Source: Chitinophagales bacterium
GTDB lineage: Bacteria > Bacteroidota > Bacteroidia > Chitinophagales > Saprospiraceae
Assembly: GCA_017303875.1 (NCBI GenBank)
Contig: JAFLBP010000002.1
Span: 186,001-250,000, forward strand
Reading direction: 5' to 3'
DNA length: 64,000 nt
Part shown: positions 25,693 to 34,594 of the stretch, piece by piece
Position numbering within the stretch: position 1 is the first letter of the stretch
Layout: each line of letters begins with the position of its first letter
The notes under the pieces: model-generated
The model's database searches: none
The model's input: only the letters and a program-made list of their open reading frames with translations
What the model was told of the DNA's origin: nothing
Position numbers and translations under genes: made by a program

Positions 25693-26156
25693 ACAAGCAA
25701 AAAGAGCACACCAAAAACCCCTAATTGAACGAAATTAACCGAAAGGCTGCTTATGGTAGCGCCAACATCCACGTATTCAATTGTAGTTACCCTGTAATTA
25801 ATCACATTCTGCACAAGACCTATTAAAATCAGACCACCCAGCGCGCGTAACCAACGACTTTTACGCAGCGATTTCCACCACAAATACTGGGTTCCCAGCA
25901 GCAGAAATACTACTTTATACAAATCACGCCAGAAAAAAAATTCACTTTGAGGAAGCACAGGTACTGTATACCACCACCAAGGCATTTCAATCAGGGCAAA
26001 TAAAATTCCTGAGCCAACAGCCATCCAACACAATCTCCTGTCCATAGAAGCTGAAACCCGCGATGGCCGCAAGGCATAAACCAGACTATACAAGCCGAAG
26101 CCCAGTAACAGAGCATTGAACAAAAAAACCGGTATTACAAAAGGAGAAACATGCAT
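25647..26156 (-). CDS. Multi-pass membrane protein of unknown function
   Basis: A 169-residue protein with about five hydrophobic segments, including FLFNALLLGFGLYSLVYAL, WMAVGSGILFALIEMPWW, WRDLYKVVFLLLGTQYL and LGVFGVLFLLVWLF. No family is recognised. It lies 13 bases after the small lipoprotein-like gene on the same strand and may be co-transcribed with it. Confidence 0.6.
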   Translation of the reverse strand: MHVSPFVIPVFLFNALLLGFGLYSLVYALRPSRVSASMDRRLCWMAVGSGILFALIEMPWWWYTVPVLPQSEFFFWRDLYKVVFLLLGTQYLWWKSLRKSRWLRALGGLILIGLVQNVINYRVTTIEYVDVGATISSLSVNFVQLGVFGVLFLLVWLFDRISSGNSPAA

Positions 26157-26169
26157 ACACTCGCCTCCC

Positions 26170-26367
26170 CTATTTCATCTTCTTCTGCATCTTTTTCGGG
26201 AAAAGGCCCGACTGCGACTTGCCTTTTTTGAAGGAGCCGCTTTTGGTTGTTTTGGGCTTCAGGCTTTCATTGGCCGGGCAGCCGCTTTTGGTTTTGCAGG
26301 CGGGCGTCACGAGGCTTAACGTAGCGACGAACAGCAGGGAAAACATGAAAAAGACTTTTTTGCGCAT
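26170..26367 (-). CDS. Small exported basic protein, possible lipoprotein
   Basis: A 65-residue protein with a signal sequence (FFMFSLLFVATLSLVTPAC); Cys24 could be lipidated although TPAC is a weak lipobox. The mature part is very rich in Lys and Ser with KTKSGCPANESLKP. Short proteins with this Cys-Pro-rich start recur in Bacteroidota, but I cannot name a function. It is 47 bases downstream of the VWA protein gene. Confidence 0.5.
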   Translation of the reverse strand: MRKKVFFMFSLLFVATLSLVTPACKTKSGCPANESLKPKTTKSGSFKKGKSQSGLFPKKMQKKMK

Positions 26368-26414
26368 CTAAAACCAGGATTTGAATGGATTTAAGTTGAA
26401 GGAGCTGTTGTTGT

Positions 26415-27911
26415 TTACAACTTGGTAACGGGCACAAATTTACCGTTAAGAATTTTGAAATTTTGCCCCATGATCGTCACGCCCTGACCTTCCTGCAGGT
26501 TGGTCAGGTTGTTGATGTCTTGTTTAATGGTATGCAGGCTGCCTTTGGTTTTCCAGGCAATCAGCAGGTGTGCGGGATTGGGGACGCCGTCGCGGGCGCC
26601 GCACAGCACTACATGCACCGGACGGTCGATTTTACTCAGCAATTCCAGGTCGCGGGGGGTAACGCTGTTGTCGGCAATGAGTATAATTTCCTTGCAATCC
26701 GGACAGGCTTTTATTCCGGCCAGCACGGCTTCCAGGTCGTTCTCGGGGCCATCGCCGCCATCGCCGCCCGACATGGCCTGAATCATCGTTTCTTCGAGGT
26801 CTTCAATGCGTTTGGGGCGCACGTGGTAGAGGCCGCCAGTGGAGCCAATTTTCTTTTCACTATCGGCCAGTGCATCGCCGTCATTAAAGAAAATGAAATG
26901 CTTGACGTTGCGCACATTGTCTTTCAGGGCATTCCAGAGCAGCAGATCGCCAACATAAGGCAGCATACTGCCGGTGACGTCTTCCACCACCAGCATATTT
27001 TTCCATTGCGGGTTGCGTTCAAATATTTTCAGTACGGTGGAGTCGGAACGTCGGTTTTTGCACTTGGTGGGGTCGTAACCCGTCAGTTTTCCTGCGTCAA
27101 TGCGTTGTTTGCCGTCTTCGGTAAGTTCAAATTCCACACCAATAATATAGCGCACGCCTTCGAGGCCTTCGCTCCATTCGGGCATTTTTTGTACCACTGC
27201 CCGCACGTGATCATTGTGTTTGGGTCCGGCGCCGCGCGAAACGCCTACAGCTTCCGTTTTACCCGTAGCTTCATCAATTTCCCATTCAATCATCACCATG
27301 CGGCGCTCGCCTTTGGTGGTAATTTCTTTGGGGAATTTGATATTTGTTTCGAGCCAGTAATACAGGGAATCGTTGCCGCCCGGAAATTCAGGCGCACCTT
27401 CGGGCAGGTTGCGTTTGGCGCATTCCAGAATACCATCGAGTTCGCGGCGTACCCGCGCTGTTTTGGCTGCCGAAACCGGTGGCTGATAAGTAATTACAAA
27501 GCCGTGAAAGAGGCCACGCGCAGAATCGGCAGTCGTAGCGCCGCTTTGTACAATAATATCCCAGTTGACGGCGGGATTTTCAAACAGGTCGGGCGCCAGT
27601 TTCTGAAGCGCCTGATAGCGTTTGAAATCCAGTTCTTTTTGGCTGGGTTGCGATTGGGTGTATTTGGAATAAATGTATTCAACCTTCAATTTTCCATACG
27701 CCCGAATACCTGCATAATCTGCCGGATTCAGCACTTTAGCGCTGGCATAATTGAAGCGTATGGCCAATTGATACTCGCCAAAACCGGAAGTATCATACGC
27801 ATCTACCTCGTAAGGTTCCTGCGCCAGGATGTCCTTGATTTTAGAGGTACTTTGCGCAGAAACCGCAGCAATTACAAGGAAAAAGGGTAATAAAGTGGCA
27901 ACGAATCTCAT
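26415..27911 (-). CDS. Secreted protein with TonB-like and VWA-like domains
   Basis: A 498-residue exported protein (signal peptide MRFVATLLPFFLVIAAVSAQ). Residues about 170-270 resemble a TonB C-terminal domain (EGAPEFPGGNDSLYYWLETNIKFPKE, followed by VMIEWEIDEATG and VVQKMPEWSEG). Residues about 303-450 resemble a von Willebrand factor A domain with the metal-site start DVTGSM (Asp311) and FIFFNDGDAL, ENDLEAVLAGIKAC and EIILIADNSVTPRDLE. The combination suggests a periplasmic binding or scaffolding role. The domain reading is by eye and the function is unknown. Confidence 0.7.
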   Translation of the reverse strand: MRFVATLLPFFLVIAAVSAQSTSKIKDILAQEPYEVDAYDTSGFGEYQLAIRFNYASAKVLNPADYAGIRAYGKLKVEYIYSKYTQSQPSQKELDFKRYQALQKLAPDLFENPAVNWDIIVQSGATTADSARGLFHGFVITYQPPVSAAKTARVRRELDGILECAKRNLPEGAPEFPGGNDSLYYWLETNIKFPKEITTKGERRMVMIEWEIDEATGKTEAVGVSRGAGPKHNDHVRAVVQKMPEWSEGLEGVRYIIGVEFELTEDGKQRIDAGKLTGYDPTKCKNRRSDSTVLKIFERNPQWKNMLVVEDVTGSMLPYVGDLLLWNALKDNVRNVKHFIFFNDGDALADSEKKIGSTGGLYHVRPKRIEDLEETMIQAMSGGDGGDGPENDLEAVLAGIKACPDCKEIILIADNSVTPRDLELLSKIDRPVHVVLCGARDGVPNPAHLLIAWKTKGSLHTIKQDINNLTNLQEGQGVTIMGQNFKILNGKFVPVTKL

Positions 27912-27959
27912 GGGCTATAATTGAATGGTAAGATTTGCCAAAATAACGGAAGCGTGGAG

Positions 27960-28038
27960 GGTTTGAGTGTTTGAGTATTTAAGTATTTTGACAGACTTAA
28001 CTACCAAAACACTCAAACACTAAAACACTAAAACACCC
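27960..28038. repeat. ACACTAAA-family repeat with inverted arm, copy 2
   Basis: Left arm GAGTGTTTGAGTATTT, about 30 bases, then CACTCAAACACTAAAACACT on the right. It fills most of the gap between rnr and the VWA protein gene. Confidence 0.7.
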
Positions 28039-28045
28039 CAAAAAC

Positions 28046-30391
28046 TCATTCCACCAATTCCAGATCAATCTGACGCTTGGTCATATTGGCCTGAATAACC
28101 CGCACGCGCACTTTATCCCCGATACGGATTTGCTTGTTGTAGCGGCGGCCATTGGCACGCAGGCCGCTTTCGTCGAGCAGGTACAGATCATCGAGCAATT
28201 TGAACTCGACCATTCCTTCTGCACGCGATCCGCTCAGTTCCACAAAGAAACCGCGATCGACCATACCGCTTACCACACCGTCGAATTCTTCACCAAGGTG
28301 ACGACTGATTAGCTCGGTTTGTTTGTATTTAATGCTTTCACGCTCGGCATCGGCGGCTTTGCGCTCCTGTGCGCTGACGTGTTTGCATTGTTCTTCCAGT
28401 TTATCTTTATCCGTGCGCCAAACGCGGCCTTCCAGGTTGCGCTCCAGAATACGATGCGCCAGCACATCGGAATAACGGCGGATGGGCGAGGTAAAATGGC
28501 TGTAATGCGTAAACCCGAGACCGTAGTGACCGATATTGTTGGTGGTGTACACCGCCTTGGCCATGGTGCGGATAGCCAGGGGCATCAGCAGTTTCAGGCG
28601 TTCGTCTTTTTGTGCGGCGCGCATCAGCTCGTTGTAGCCCTGCGCAATTTGCTTGGGCGTATCCAGCTTGATGGGATAGCCCAATTCAAAGGCAAAACGG
28701 CCAAATTCGGCTACACGCTCCAGATCGGGCAGGTCGTGCACCCGATAGACAAAAGGCACTTCCGACTGCTTTTTACCGAGTCCGTCGACGTAGGTAGCGA
28801 CCTCCTTATTGGCCAGCAACATAAAATCTTCAATGAGCAGGTGCGCGGCTTTGCGCTCCTTGACGTAGGCTTCAATGGGCGTGCCGTCTTCCGCCAGGCG
28901 GAAACGCACCTCTTCAGTTTCAAAGCCGATGGCGCCGTTTTTCTCACGGGCTTTGCGCATTTTTCCGGCGATGCGATTCAGCGTGAGCAGGGCTTCTGTC
29001 AGCTCCTCAAGACGCGGATGTTCCAGCAGTGCTGCCGCAGGTTTTTTCTCCAGAATTGTTTGTGCTTCTTCGTAAGCAAAACGTTTGGCAGAAAAAATGA
29101 CCGTTTTACCAAACCAGCGCGACACGATTTTATCTTTTTCATCAAAAATAAAAACGGCGGAAAAGGCCAGGCGATCCTGACCGGGCACCAGCGAGCAAAG
29201 GTTATTCGACAATTTCTCCGGCAGCATGGGGCAAACACGATCGACCAGGTACACCGAAGTGCTGCGCTGATACGCCTCGCGGTCCATCGGGCTGTCGGGC
29301 TTGAGGTAATGCGTTACATCGGCGATATGCACGCCTACTTCGAGCTTGCCGTCTTCGAGTTTTCGATAGCTCAGGGCGTCATCAAAGTCTTTGGCATCTT
29401 CAGGATCTATGGTAAAGGTGAGTATTTCGCGGAAATCGCGGCGCATGGCGATTTCATTGGGCGAAATAGTATCCGGAATGGCCATGGCTTCGGCGAGGGC
29501 TTCATCGGTATGCGAGAGTTCAAAACCATTGTTAATCAGGATTTTGTTCATCTCGAAGTTATTGCCGCCGACATCGCCCAACACCTGCGTAACTTTACCT
29601 TCCGGTGCGCGGCCCTTGCCTTCCTGCCAGTCGGTTACGCGCACTACCACCTTTTCGCCATCGCGCGCATCCGCACAGGCATCCAGCGGGACATAGATAT
29701 CTACCGGCATATTCGGATTATCGGGCATAAAGACGGCGTATTTGCGGCCTTTACGCAGGGTTCCGATAAAAAATTCATTGGCGCGTTGCAGTACTTTGAG
29801 TACTTCGCCTTCGCGTTTGCGCTCCGGGCGACCGCGGCGGGCGGGCGCGGGCGGGAAAAGGGAAACCCGCACAATGTCGTTGTGCAGGGCGCCATTGAGA
29901 TAGCGCGCTGAAACATAAACATCCGACTCGCGGAGTTCACTGACGATGTAGGCAGAACCCGTTCGGGTCATGTCCACACGACCTTCAATGAGTTGTTCTT
30001 TACGGCCTTCGCGTTTATTGCGCGAATTGATGACCGGGGCCGATTCGCTGCCTTTTTGTTGCTTGCGGTTGCCTTCTTTGAGGAATTCAGGGCGTGCCTG
30101 TGGCACTTGCGTCGCTGCTTGAGGTTCCGATTCGGGATCTGCTTCAGCGCGGGTTAGGCGGTCGAGGGCAATGCCGAATTTATCTTCCGGAAATTCCATA
30201 ACAGAACCCATGAGCGTCAATTGACTCAGGGCGTGATCGGCCGAATCTTTATTGTTGGCGACACCGAGGTGTTGGATAAGTTGGCGGGAATTTAGTCGCT
30301 TTTTGGGATTGGCAAGTAGATACCGCAGGATTTCGATTTGCAATTGTTGGGCGCTGAGTTTGGGCGCCCCCTGTTTTTTCTTTTTAGACAT
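28046..30391 (-). CDS. rnr: Ribonuclease R (RNB-family 3'-5' exoribonuclease)
   Basis: A 781-residue exonuclease that degrades structured RNA. In order: an N-terminal winged-helix-like region (residues 15-75), a Lys/Arg-rich linker, two cold-shock domains (about 130-290), the RNB catalytic domain (about 325-640) with the metal site TIDPEDAKDFDDAL and GVHIADVTHYL, and a C-terminal S1 domain (FDGVVSGMVDRGFFVEL). Length matches RNase R rather than RNase II (about 640). The extended N-terminal part is usual in Bacteroidota. Confidence 0.95.
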   Translation of the reverse strand: MSKKKKQGAPKLSAQQLQIEILRYLLANPKKRLNSRQLIQHLGVANNKDSADHALSQLTLMGSVMEFPEDKFGIALDRLTRAEADPESEPQAATQVPQARPEFLKEGNRKQQKGSESAPVINSRNKREGRKEQLIEGRVDMTRTGSAYIVSELRESDVYVSARYLNGALHNDIVRVSLFPPAPARRGRPERKREGEVLKVLQRANEFFIGTLRKGRKYAVFMPDNPNMPVDIYVPLDACADARDGEKVVVRVTDWQEGKGRAPEGKVTQVLGDVGGNNFEMNKILINNGFELSHTDEALAEAMAIPDTISPNEIAMRRDFREILTFTIDPEDAKDFDDALSYRKLEDGKLEVGVHIADVTHYLKPDSPMDREAYQRSTSVYLVDRVCPMLPEKLSNNLCSLVPGQDRLAFSAVFIFDEKDKIVSRWFGKTVIFSAKRFAYEEAQTILEKKPAAALLEHPRLEELTEALLTLNRIAGKMRKAREKNGAIGFETEEVRFRLAEDGTPIEAYVKERKAAHLLIEDFMLLANKEVATYVDGLGKKQSEVPFVYRVHDLPDLERVAEFGRFAFELGYPIKLDTPKQIAQGYNELMRAAQKDERLKLLMPLAIRTMAKAVYTTNNIGHYGLGFTHYSHFTSPIRRYSDVLAHRILERNLEGRVWRTDKDKLEEQCKHVSAQERKAADAERESIKYKQTELISRHLGEEFDGVVSGMVDRGFFVELSGSRAEGMVEFKLLDDLYLLDESGLRANGRRYNKQIRIGDKVRVRVIQANMTKRQIDLELVE

Positions 30392-30502
30392 TTAAACTTC
30401 TTTAACGCGATCGCGTACAACTTGAAAATAAGTCGGACGTTTGTGTGAAATCGGCGGGACATCCCGCACTATTTTCATTTATCTGAATTTCGACCACAAG
30501 AT

Positions 30503-31180
30503 ATGCAAAAATTAGTTGTGTTGTTGTTTGCGATGCTGCCTTTCAGCCTGATAGCCCAGACGCCGGCGCCCGCTCCTGCAGAAAAGAACGATCCGGAAGC
30601 TCAAAAAGTTCTCGACAAGGTCAGAAAGAAATATGAAACCTGGAAAACCATTGAAGTAGGGTTTAGCCTTTCGATTGAGGTTCCAGGTCAGGCCAAAACG
30701 ACGGAAAAGGGTACGGTGGCACAATCGGGCGACAAATTTCGGCTGGAAATGAAAGACCAGACCATTGTTTCCGACGGTAAAACCACCTGGGTGTACGTGC
30801 GTAAAAATAATGAGGTACAAATTACCGATGCAGAGCCGGGCGGCGAAAACGGCGCCTTCCTCACCCCGCGCGATCTGCTGCGCCGCTACCAGAAAGGTGA
30901 TTTTTTGTATGCCATCACCGATAAAGTAACCGAAGGCGGCAAGCAACTCACGCTGATCGAATTTAAACCCAAAGACCGCAAATCGGAGTACAGCAAACTC
31001 CGCGTAGCGATTGATGAAAAAGCCGGACAGATTGCATATATCAGGGCTTTCGCCCGCGATGGTTCGCGTTACACCTTCAGCCTAACCCGCCAAACCCCCA
31101 ACAAAACCTTTACCGGTAATTATTTCCAGATGGATACCAAGCAGTATCCGGGCGCCCGCGTGGAAGACCTGCGCATGTAG
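30503..31180 (+). CDS. LolA-like periplasmic lipoprotein carrier
   Basis: A 225-residue periplasmic protein with signal peptide MQKLVVLLFAMLPFSLIAQ. The half-barrel LolA fold is indicated by KVRKKYETWKTIEVGFSLSI, GTVAQSGDKFRLEMKDQTIVSDGKTTWVYV and LTPRDLLRRYQKGDFLY. LolA-type proteins carry lipoproteins from the inner to the outer membrane. No LolB is expected in this phylum. It is divergent from rnr, and four tandem hairpins begin at the last base of its stop codon. Confidence 0.85.
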   Translation: MQKLVVLLFAMLPFSLIAQTPAPAPAEKNDPEAQKVLDKVRKKYETWKTIEVGFSLSIEVPGQAKTTEKGTVAQSGDKFRLEMKDQTIVSDGKTTWVYVRKNNEVQITDAEPGGENGAFLTPRDLLRRYQKGDFLYAITDKVTEGGKQLTLIEFKPKDRKSEYSKLRVAIDEKAGQIAYIRAFARDGSRYTFSLTRQTPNKTFTGNYFQMDTKQYPGARVEDLRM

Positions 31181-31285
31181 CGCGAAGCTTTGCCTCGCGC
31201 TTGTACGACGAAGCTTTGCTTCGTTGCGTGGGGTTGTCGGGCGAAGCAGAGCTTCGCCGTACTGTTGCGAAGCAAAGCTTCGCAA
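31180..31285. repeat. Cluster of four GCGAAGC-NNN-GCTTCGC hairpins
   Basis: Four short palindromes in a row: 31180-31200 (one mismatch), 31208-31224 (ACGAAGC/GCTTCGT), 31240-31258 (GGCGAAGC/GCTTCGCC) and 31265-31285 (TTGCGAAGC/GCTTCGCAA). Each has a 3-base loop (TTT, TTT, AGA, AAA). The cluster starts at the lolA stop and ends 21 bases before the GH31 start. Confidence 0.85.
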
Positions 31286-31294
31286 TACGTTTTG

Positions 31295-31302
31295 TACATT
31301 TG
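31295..31302 (+). promoter_or_regulatory. Candidate -7 box of the GH31 gene
   Basis: TACATTTG matches TAnnTTTG exactly, only 4 bases before the ATG at 31307, which implies a leaderless transcript. No well-spaced -33 element was found. Confidence 0.45.
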
Positions 31303-31306
31303 CCCC

Positions 31307-33829
31307 ATGGAAGAAACAAACGAGACCCCCAAGCCCCCTGTACCGCCTGCTGAAATTGACTTTGCGGAGGCCGACATCAGTCGCCGCTACGACGACGTCT
31401 ACGAAATTCGCCGCCCCAATGCCATCGCTTCCGTACAAACGACGGAAGAATACGTAGCGTTTGTTTGTGAAAATGGTATCAGCCTGCGTATCAGCGGGCT
31501 GTCGAACGGCGCACTCCGCTTTCGCTACAACCCTAATCAGGAGTTCGAAGCGGATTTTTCTTATGCCCTCCGCGCTGAGCTGCCGACGCTGAAACTGCCC
31601 CGCGTACAGGCGCGCGACACCGAATACCTGCTGCTCTTTGAGGGGCTTCAGGTGGTGGTGGCCAAAGACAACTTAGCCGTGCGTATTTACGACGATGCCG
31701 ATCAGCTCCTGCTGGAAGATGCCGGCGGCTATTCGGCCAAACGCACCATTATGAAAGGCTGGTGCGACCTGCGCATTGAAAAGCAGGCCCATGCCAAAGA
31801 GGTTTTCTGGGGCCTGGGCGATAAAACCTGCGGCGTCAACCTGCGCGGCAAACGCTACGAAAACTGGTGTACCGACTCCTACGGCTTCTCCCGCGAATCC
31901 GATGCCCTTTATCGCGCCATTCCGCTGTATTACGGACTGCACCATGCCGCGTGTTATGGTATTTTCCTCGACAACAGCTACCGCTCCTGGTTCGACTTCT
32001 GCAAAACAGCCGAAGACCAGGTGGCTTTCGGCGCCGAGGGCGGCGCACTTAACTTTTACTTCCTGCCCGGCCCGACTCCGGAGGCCGTCGCCGAACGCTA
32101 TACCCAACTCACCGGCACCCATCCGCTGCCGCCCCTTTGGGCGCTGGGTTACCACCAATGCCGCTGGAGTTATTATCCTGAATCGCAGGTGCTTGACCTG
32201 GCCGACACATTCCGGCGCATGGATATTCCCTGCGATGCCATTTATTTGGATATTGACTACATGGATGGTTACCGCTGCTTCACCTGGAACCGCGAGCACT
32301 TCCCCGACCCTAAACGCCTTGTAGATCAACTCCGCGCCCGGGGATTTGAAACGGTCGTTATGATTGATCCGGGTATCAAGGAAGATGAGAATTACTTGGT
32401 CTACCGGGAAGGCCGCGAAAAAGGCATGTTCATCCGCACCCCCGACGGCGACATTGCCAAAGGCCCCGTGTGGCCGGGCTTTTGTGCTTTCCCCGATTAC
32501 ACCAACCCCAAAGTGCGCGAGTGGTGGGGCGAATTGTACCGGGAGCTGTATGAAAAACAAGGCATCAGCGGTTTCTGGAACGATATGAACGAGCCGGCGG
32601 TATTCCACGTCAACCACAAAACCCTGCCCGATCAGGTGCTGCACGACCACGACGGCCTGCGCAGCAACCACCGCCGGGCACACAATATTTACGGCATGCA
32701 GATGAGCCGCGCCTCCTGGGACGGCCTGCGCCGGATCAAGCCCGAAAAACGCCCTTTCCTGCTTACCCGCGCTACTTTTAGCGGAGGACAACGCTTCGGA
32801 GCCTTGTGGACGGGCGATAATTTTTCTACCTGGGAGCACCTGCAAATTGCCAATATCCAGTGCCAGCGCTTAGCCGTTTCCGGCTTTTCCTTTGTGGGCA
32901 CCGACATCGGTGGTTTTGCCGGCGAGTTGGAACCGGAACTGTTTATCCGCTGGTTGCAATTGGCTGTTTTTCATCCGCTTATGCGGGTACACAGCATGGG
33001 CCAGCATACGGCAGGCGATGTGGCGCCGGCCGAAGAAGCCATGCTGACCGACCCCGACCTGCACCGTTTTGAGCAGGAACCCTGGTCGTTTGGCGACAAG
33101 TACACGGCCATGGCCAAAAAGGCCATTGAACTGCGTTATTGCCTCCTGCCTGCCTTGTATACCGCCATGTGGCGTCATGCCGAAAAAGGTACACCCGTGC
33201 TGCGGCATATTGCATGGGCCGACCCGGCCGAGCCGCGATTCCGCGAGCAGGAACGCGATTTTCTGTTTGGCGAGCATTTACTGGTAAGTCCGGTGATTCA
33301 ACCTAAAATTCAGCGCCAGGCCGTGCTCTTACCCAAGGGCAATTGGTATTATTTCTGGACCGGCCAGGCCTTCAGCGGCGAGACGGTGGTGAATACCATG
33401 CCCGATCAGATTCCGTTTTTTGTGCGGGAAGGCGCGGTGCTGCCGGTGTATCCGGTGCGCCAGTGGACGGGTCAGAAGCCCATTGAGGAATTGACCTTGT
33501 ACGTGTATTTCAAGCAGGGCCGCGAAGAAAGCACCTTGTATGAAGATGCCGGAGAAGGCTATGAATATCAGGACGGTGATTATTGCCTGCAACAATTCAG
33601 TACCCTAGGCGAAGGCAAAAATTTCCGGCTGGAACGCAAAGAGACGGGTAAATTTCAGGTTACTTACAAAACCGTCAAGCTCTACCTCGTCGGCTTCCCG
33701 GCCTTTGTGGGGGCTTGTCGTGTAAACGGGCAAGAAGTGCCCATCAAGGAAATTCGCCTGCGCGACCGCTCGCTGTACACCCTTAATGTGCCTTCGGATT
33801 TTGAGGTAGTGGTTTGGGAAGGGAAGTGA
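31307..33829 (+). CDS. Glycoside hydrolase family 31 alpha-glucosidase
   Basis: An 840-residue family-31 enzyme, probably an alpha-glucosidase. The nucleophile is Asp426 in GFWNDMNEPAVF and the acid/base is Asp504 in WTGDNFSTWEHL. Other family marks are PPLWALGYHQCRWSYYPE, IPCDAIYLDIDYMDGYRCFTWN, VGTDIGGFAG and MRVHSMGQHT. N-terminal galactose-mutarotase-like and C-terminal beta-sandwich domains complete the usual architecture. ATG at 31307 was chosen because the frame upstream crosses the hairpin cluster. No signal peptide is seen, so it is likely cytoplasmic and acts on imported or storage glucans. Confidence 0.92.
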   Translation: MEETNETPKPPVPPAEIDFAEADISRRYDDVYEIRRPNAIASVQTTEEYVAFVCENGISLRISGLSNGALRFRYNPNQEFEADFSYALRAELPTLKLPRVQARDTEYLLLFEGLQVVVAKDNLAVRIYDDADQLLLEDAGGYSAKRTIMKGWCDLRIEKQAHAKEVFWGLGDKTCGVNLRGKRYENWCTDSYGFSRESDALYRAIPLYYGLHHAACYGIFLDNSYRSWFDFCKTAEDQVAFGAEGGALNFYFLPGPTPEAVAERYTQLTGTHPLPPLWALGYHQCRWSYYPESQVLDLADTFRRMDIPCDAIYLDIDYMDGYRCFTWNREHFPDPKRLVDQLRARGFETVVMIDPGIKEDENYLVYREGREKGMFIRTPDGDIAKGPVWPGFCAFPDYTNPKVREWWGELYRELYEKQGISGFWNDMNEPAVFHVNHKTLPDQVLHDHDGLRSNHRRAHNIYGMQMSRASWDGLRRIKPEKRPFLLTRATFSGGQRFGALWTGDNFSTWEHLQIANIQCQRLAVSGFSFVGTDIGGFAGELEPELFIRWLQLAVFHPLMRVHSMGQHTAGDVAPAEEAMLTDPDLHRFEQEPWSFGDKYTAMAKKAIELRYCLLPALYTAMWRHAEKGTPVLRHIAWADPAEPRFREQERDFLFGEHLLVSPVIQPKIQRQAVLLPKGNWYYFWTGQAFSGETVVNTMPDQIPFFVREGAVLPVYPVRQWTGQKPIEELTLYVYFKQGREESTLYEDAGEGYEYQDGDYCLQQFSTLGEGKNFRLERKETGKFQVTYKTVKLYLVGFPAFVGACRVNGQEVPIKEIRLRDRSLYTLNVPSDFEVVVWEGK

Positions 33830-33831
33830 TT

Positions 33832-33897
33832 TGAATGCGGAATGCGGAGTGTGGATTCCCTTCCTCTCAGGAAGGGCCGGGGTAGGCTGCGGAATAA
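33832..33897 (+). repeat. GCGGAAT element with GC-rich core, copy 4
   Basis: Heptamers GAATGCGGAATGCGGAGT, then TTCCCTTCCTCTCAGGAAGG and GCCGGGGTAGGCTGCGGAAT. This is a diverged copy of the ribD-type element, directly after the GH31 gene. Confidence 0.8.
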
Positions 33898-33972
33898 AGT
33901 TTCGTTTGAGCAGACCAGATTTGGATAAATTTGGTTGATGCTTGAATATTGTTTAACTTATGCATTAGTCGA

Positions 33973-34542
33973 ATGGCCATGCAGGCATTTATAAATCACC
34001 TGAATCAATTCGTCAAACTTTCTCCTGAAGCGCAGGGGCGTATCAGGGGCGTTTGCCGCAAGGAAGTATTTTACAAACATCATATTCTCATCCCGGATCT
34101 GGCCAAATGCGAACGTCTTTATTTCATCGAAACGGGGTTATTGCGTGCTTTTTTCTGGCATGAGGATAAGGAAATTACCGATTGGTTTGGTGTAGAAGGT
34201 ATGATCATCGGGCCGGTTGTACGCCATTTTCCGATAAAAGAAACCATACATCCGGTTGAATTGCTTGAAAATTCGACACTGATTTCTGTTTCCTTTGCCG
34301 ATCTGGAAAAACTGTACCAGGAATTTCACGAAATTGAACGCCTTGGCCGTTTGATAGCCATTCAATCTATGCTCATGCTGCAATTTAAATTAGACAGCAT
34401 ACAGTTGTTGCCGGCAAAAGCACGTTACCGACAGTTTATTGCGGCCTACCCAAGTATTTTGCAACGCGCACCGCTTGGACATATCGCGGCCTACCTGGGG
34501 ATGAATCCGGTAACGCTCAGCCGTATCAGAAAAGAGAAATAA
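33973..34542 (+). CDS. Crp/Fnr-family transcriptional regulator, short form
   Basis: A 189-residue regulator. The N-terminal cyclic-nucleotide-binding-like beta-roll (residues 15-110) has LIPDLAKCERLYFIETGLLRAFFWHEDKEITDWF. The C-terminus has a compact helix-turn-helix (LGHIAAYLGMNPVTLSRIRKEK), as in the common Bacteroidota Crp-like group. The conserved cAMP-binding Arg/Glu motif is not evident, so the effector is unknown. ATG at 33973 or 33979. The GT1 glycosyltransferase gene follows after 52 bases. Confidence 0.85.
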   Translation: MAMQAFINHLNQFVKLSPEAQGRIRGVCRKEVFYKHHILIPDLAKCERLYFIETGLLRAFFWHEDKEITDWFGVEGMIIGPVVRHFPIKETIHPVELLENSTLISVSFADLEKLYQEFHEIERLGRLIAIQSMLMLQFKLDSIQLLPAKARYRQFIAAYPSILQRAPLGHIAAYLGMNPVTLSRIRKEK

Positions 34543-34594
34543 TTTTTTAGTATAGGTTAAAAAATGAGTTCCGCCTGCCCGCTTCCTTTGCGGT

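Noticed and set aside
26463..27890. 475-codon plus-strand open frame
   Set aside because: Shadow of the exported VWA-like protein gene. Translation is Phe/His/Gly-rich without domains.
28319..29911. 530-codon plus-strand open frame
   Set aside because: Shadow of rnr, which has clear RNB and S1 motifs on the other strand.
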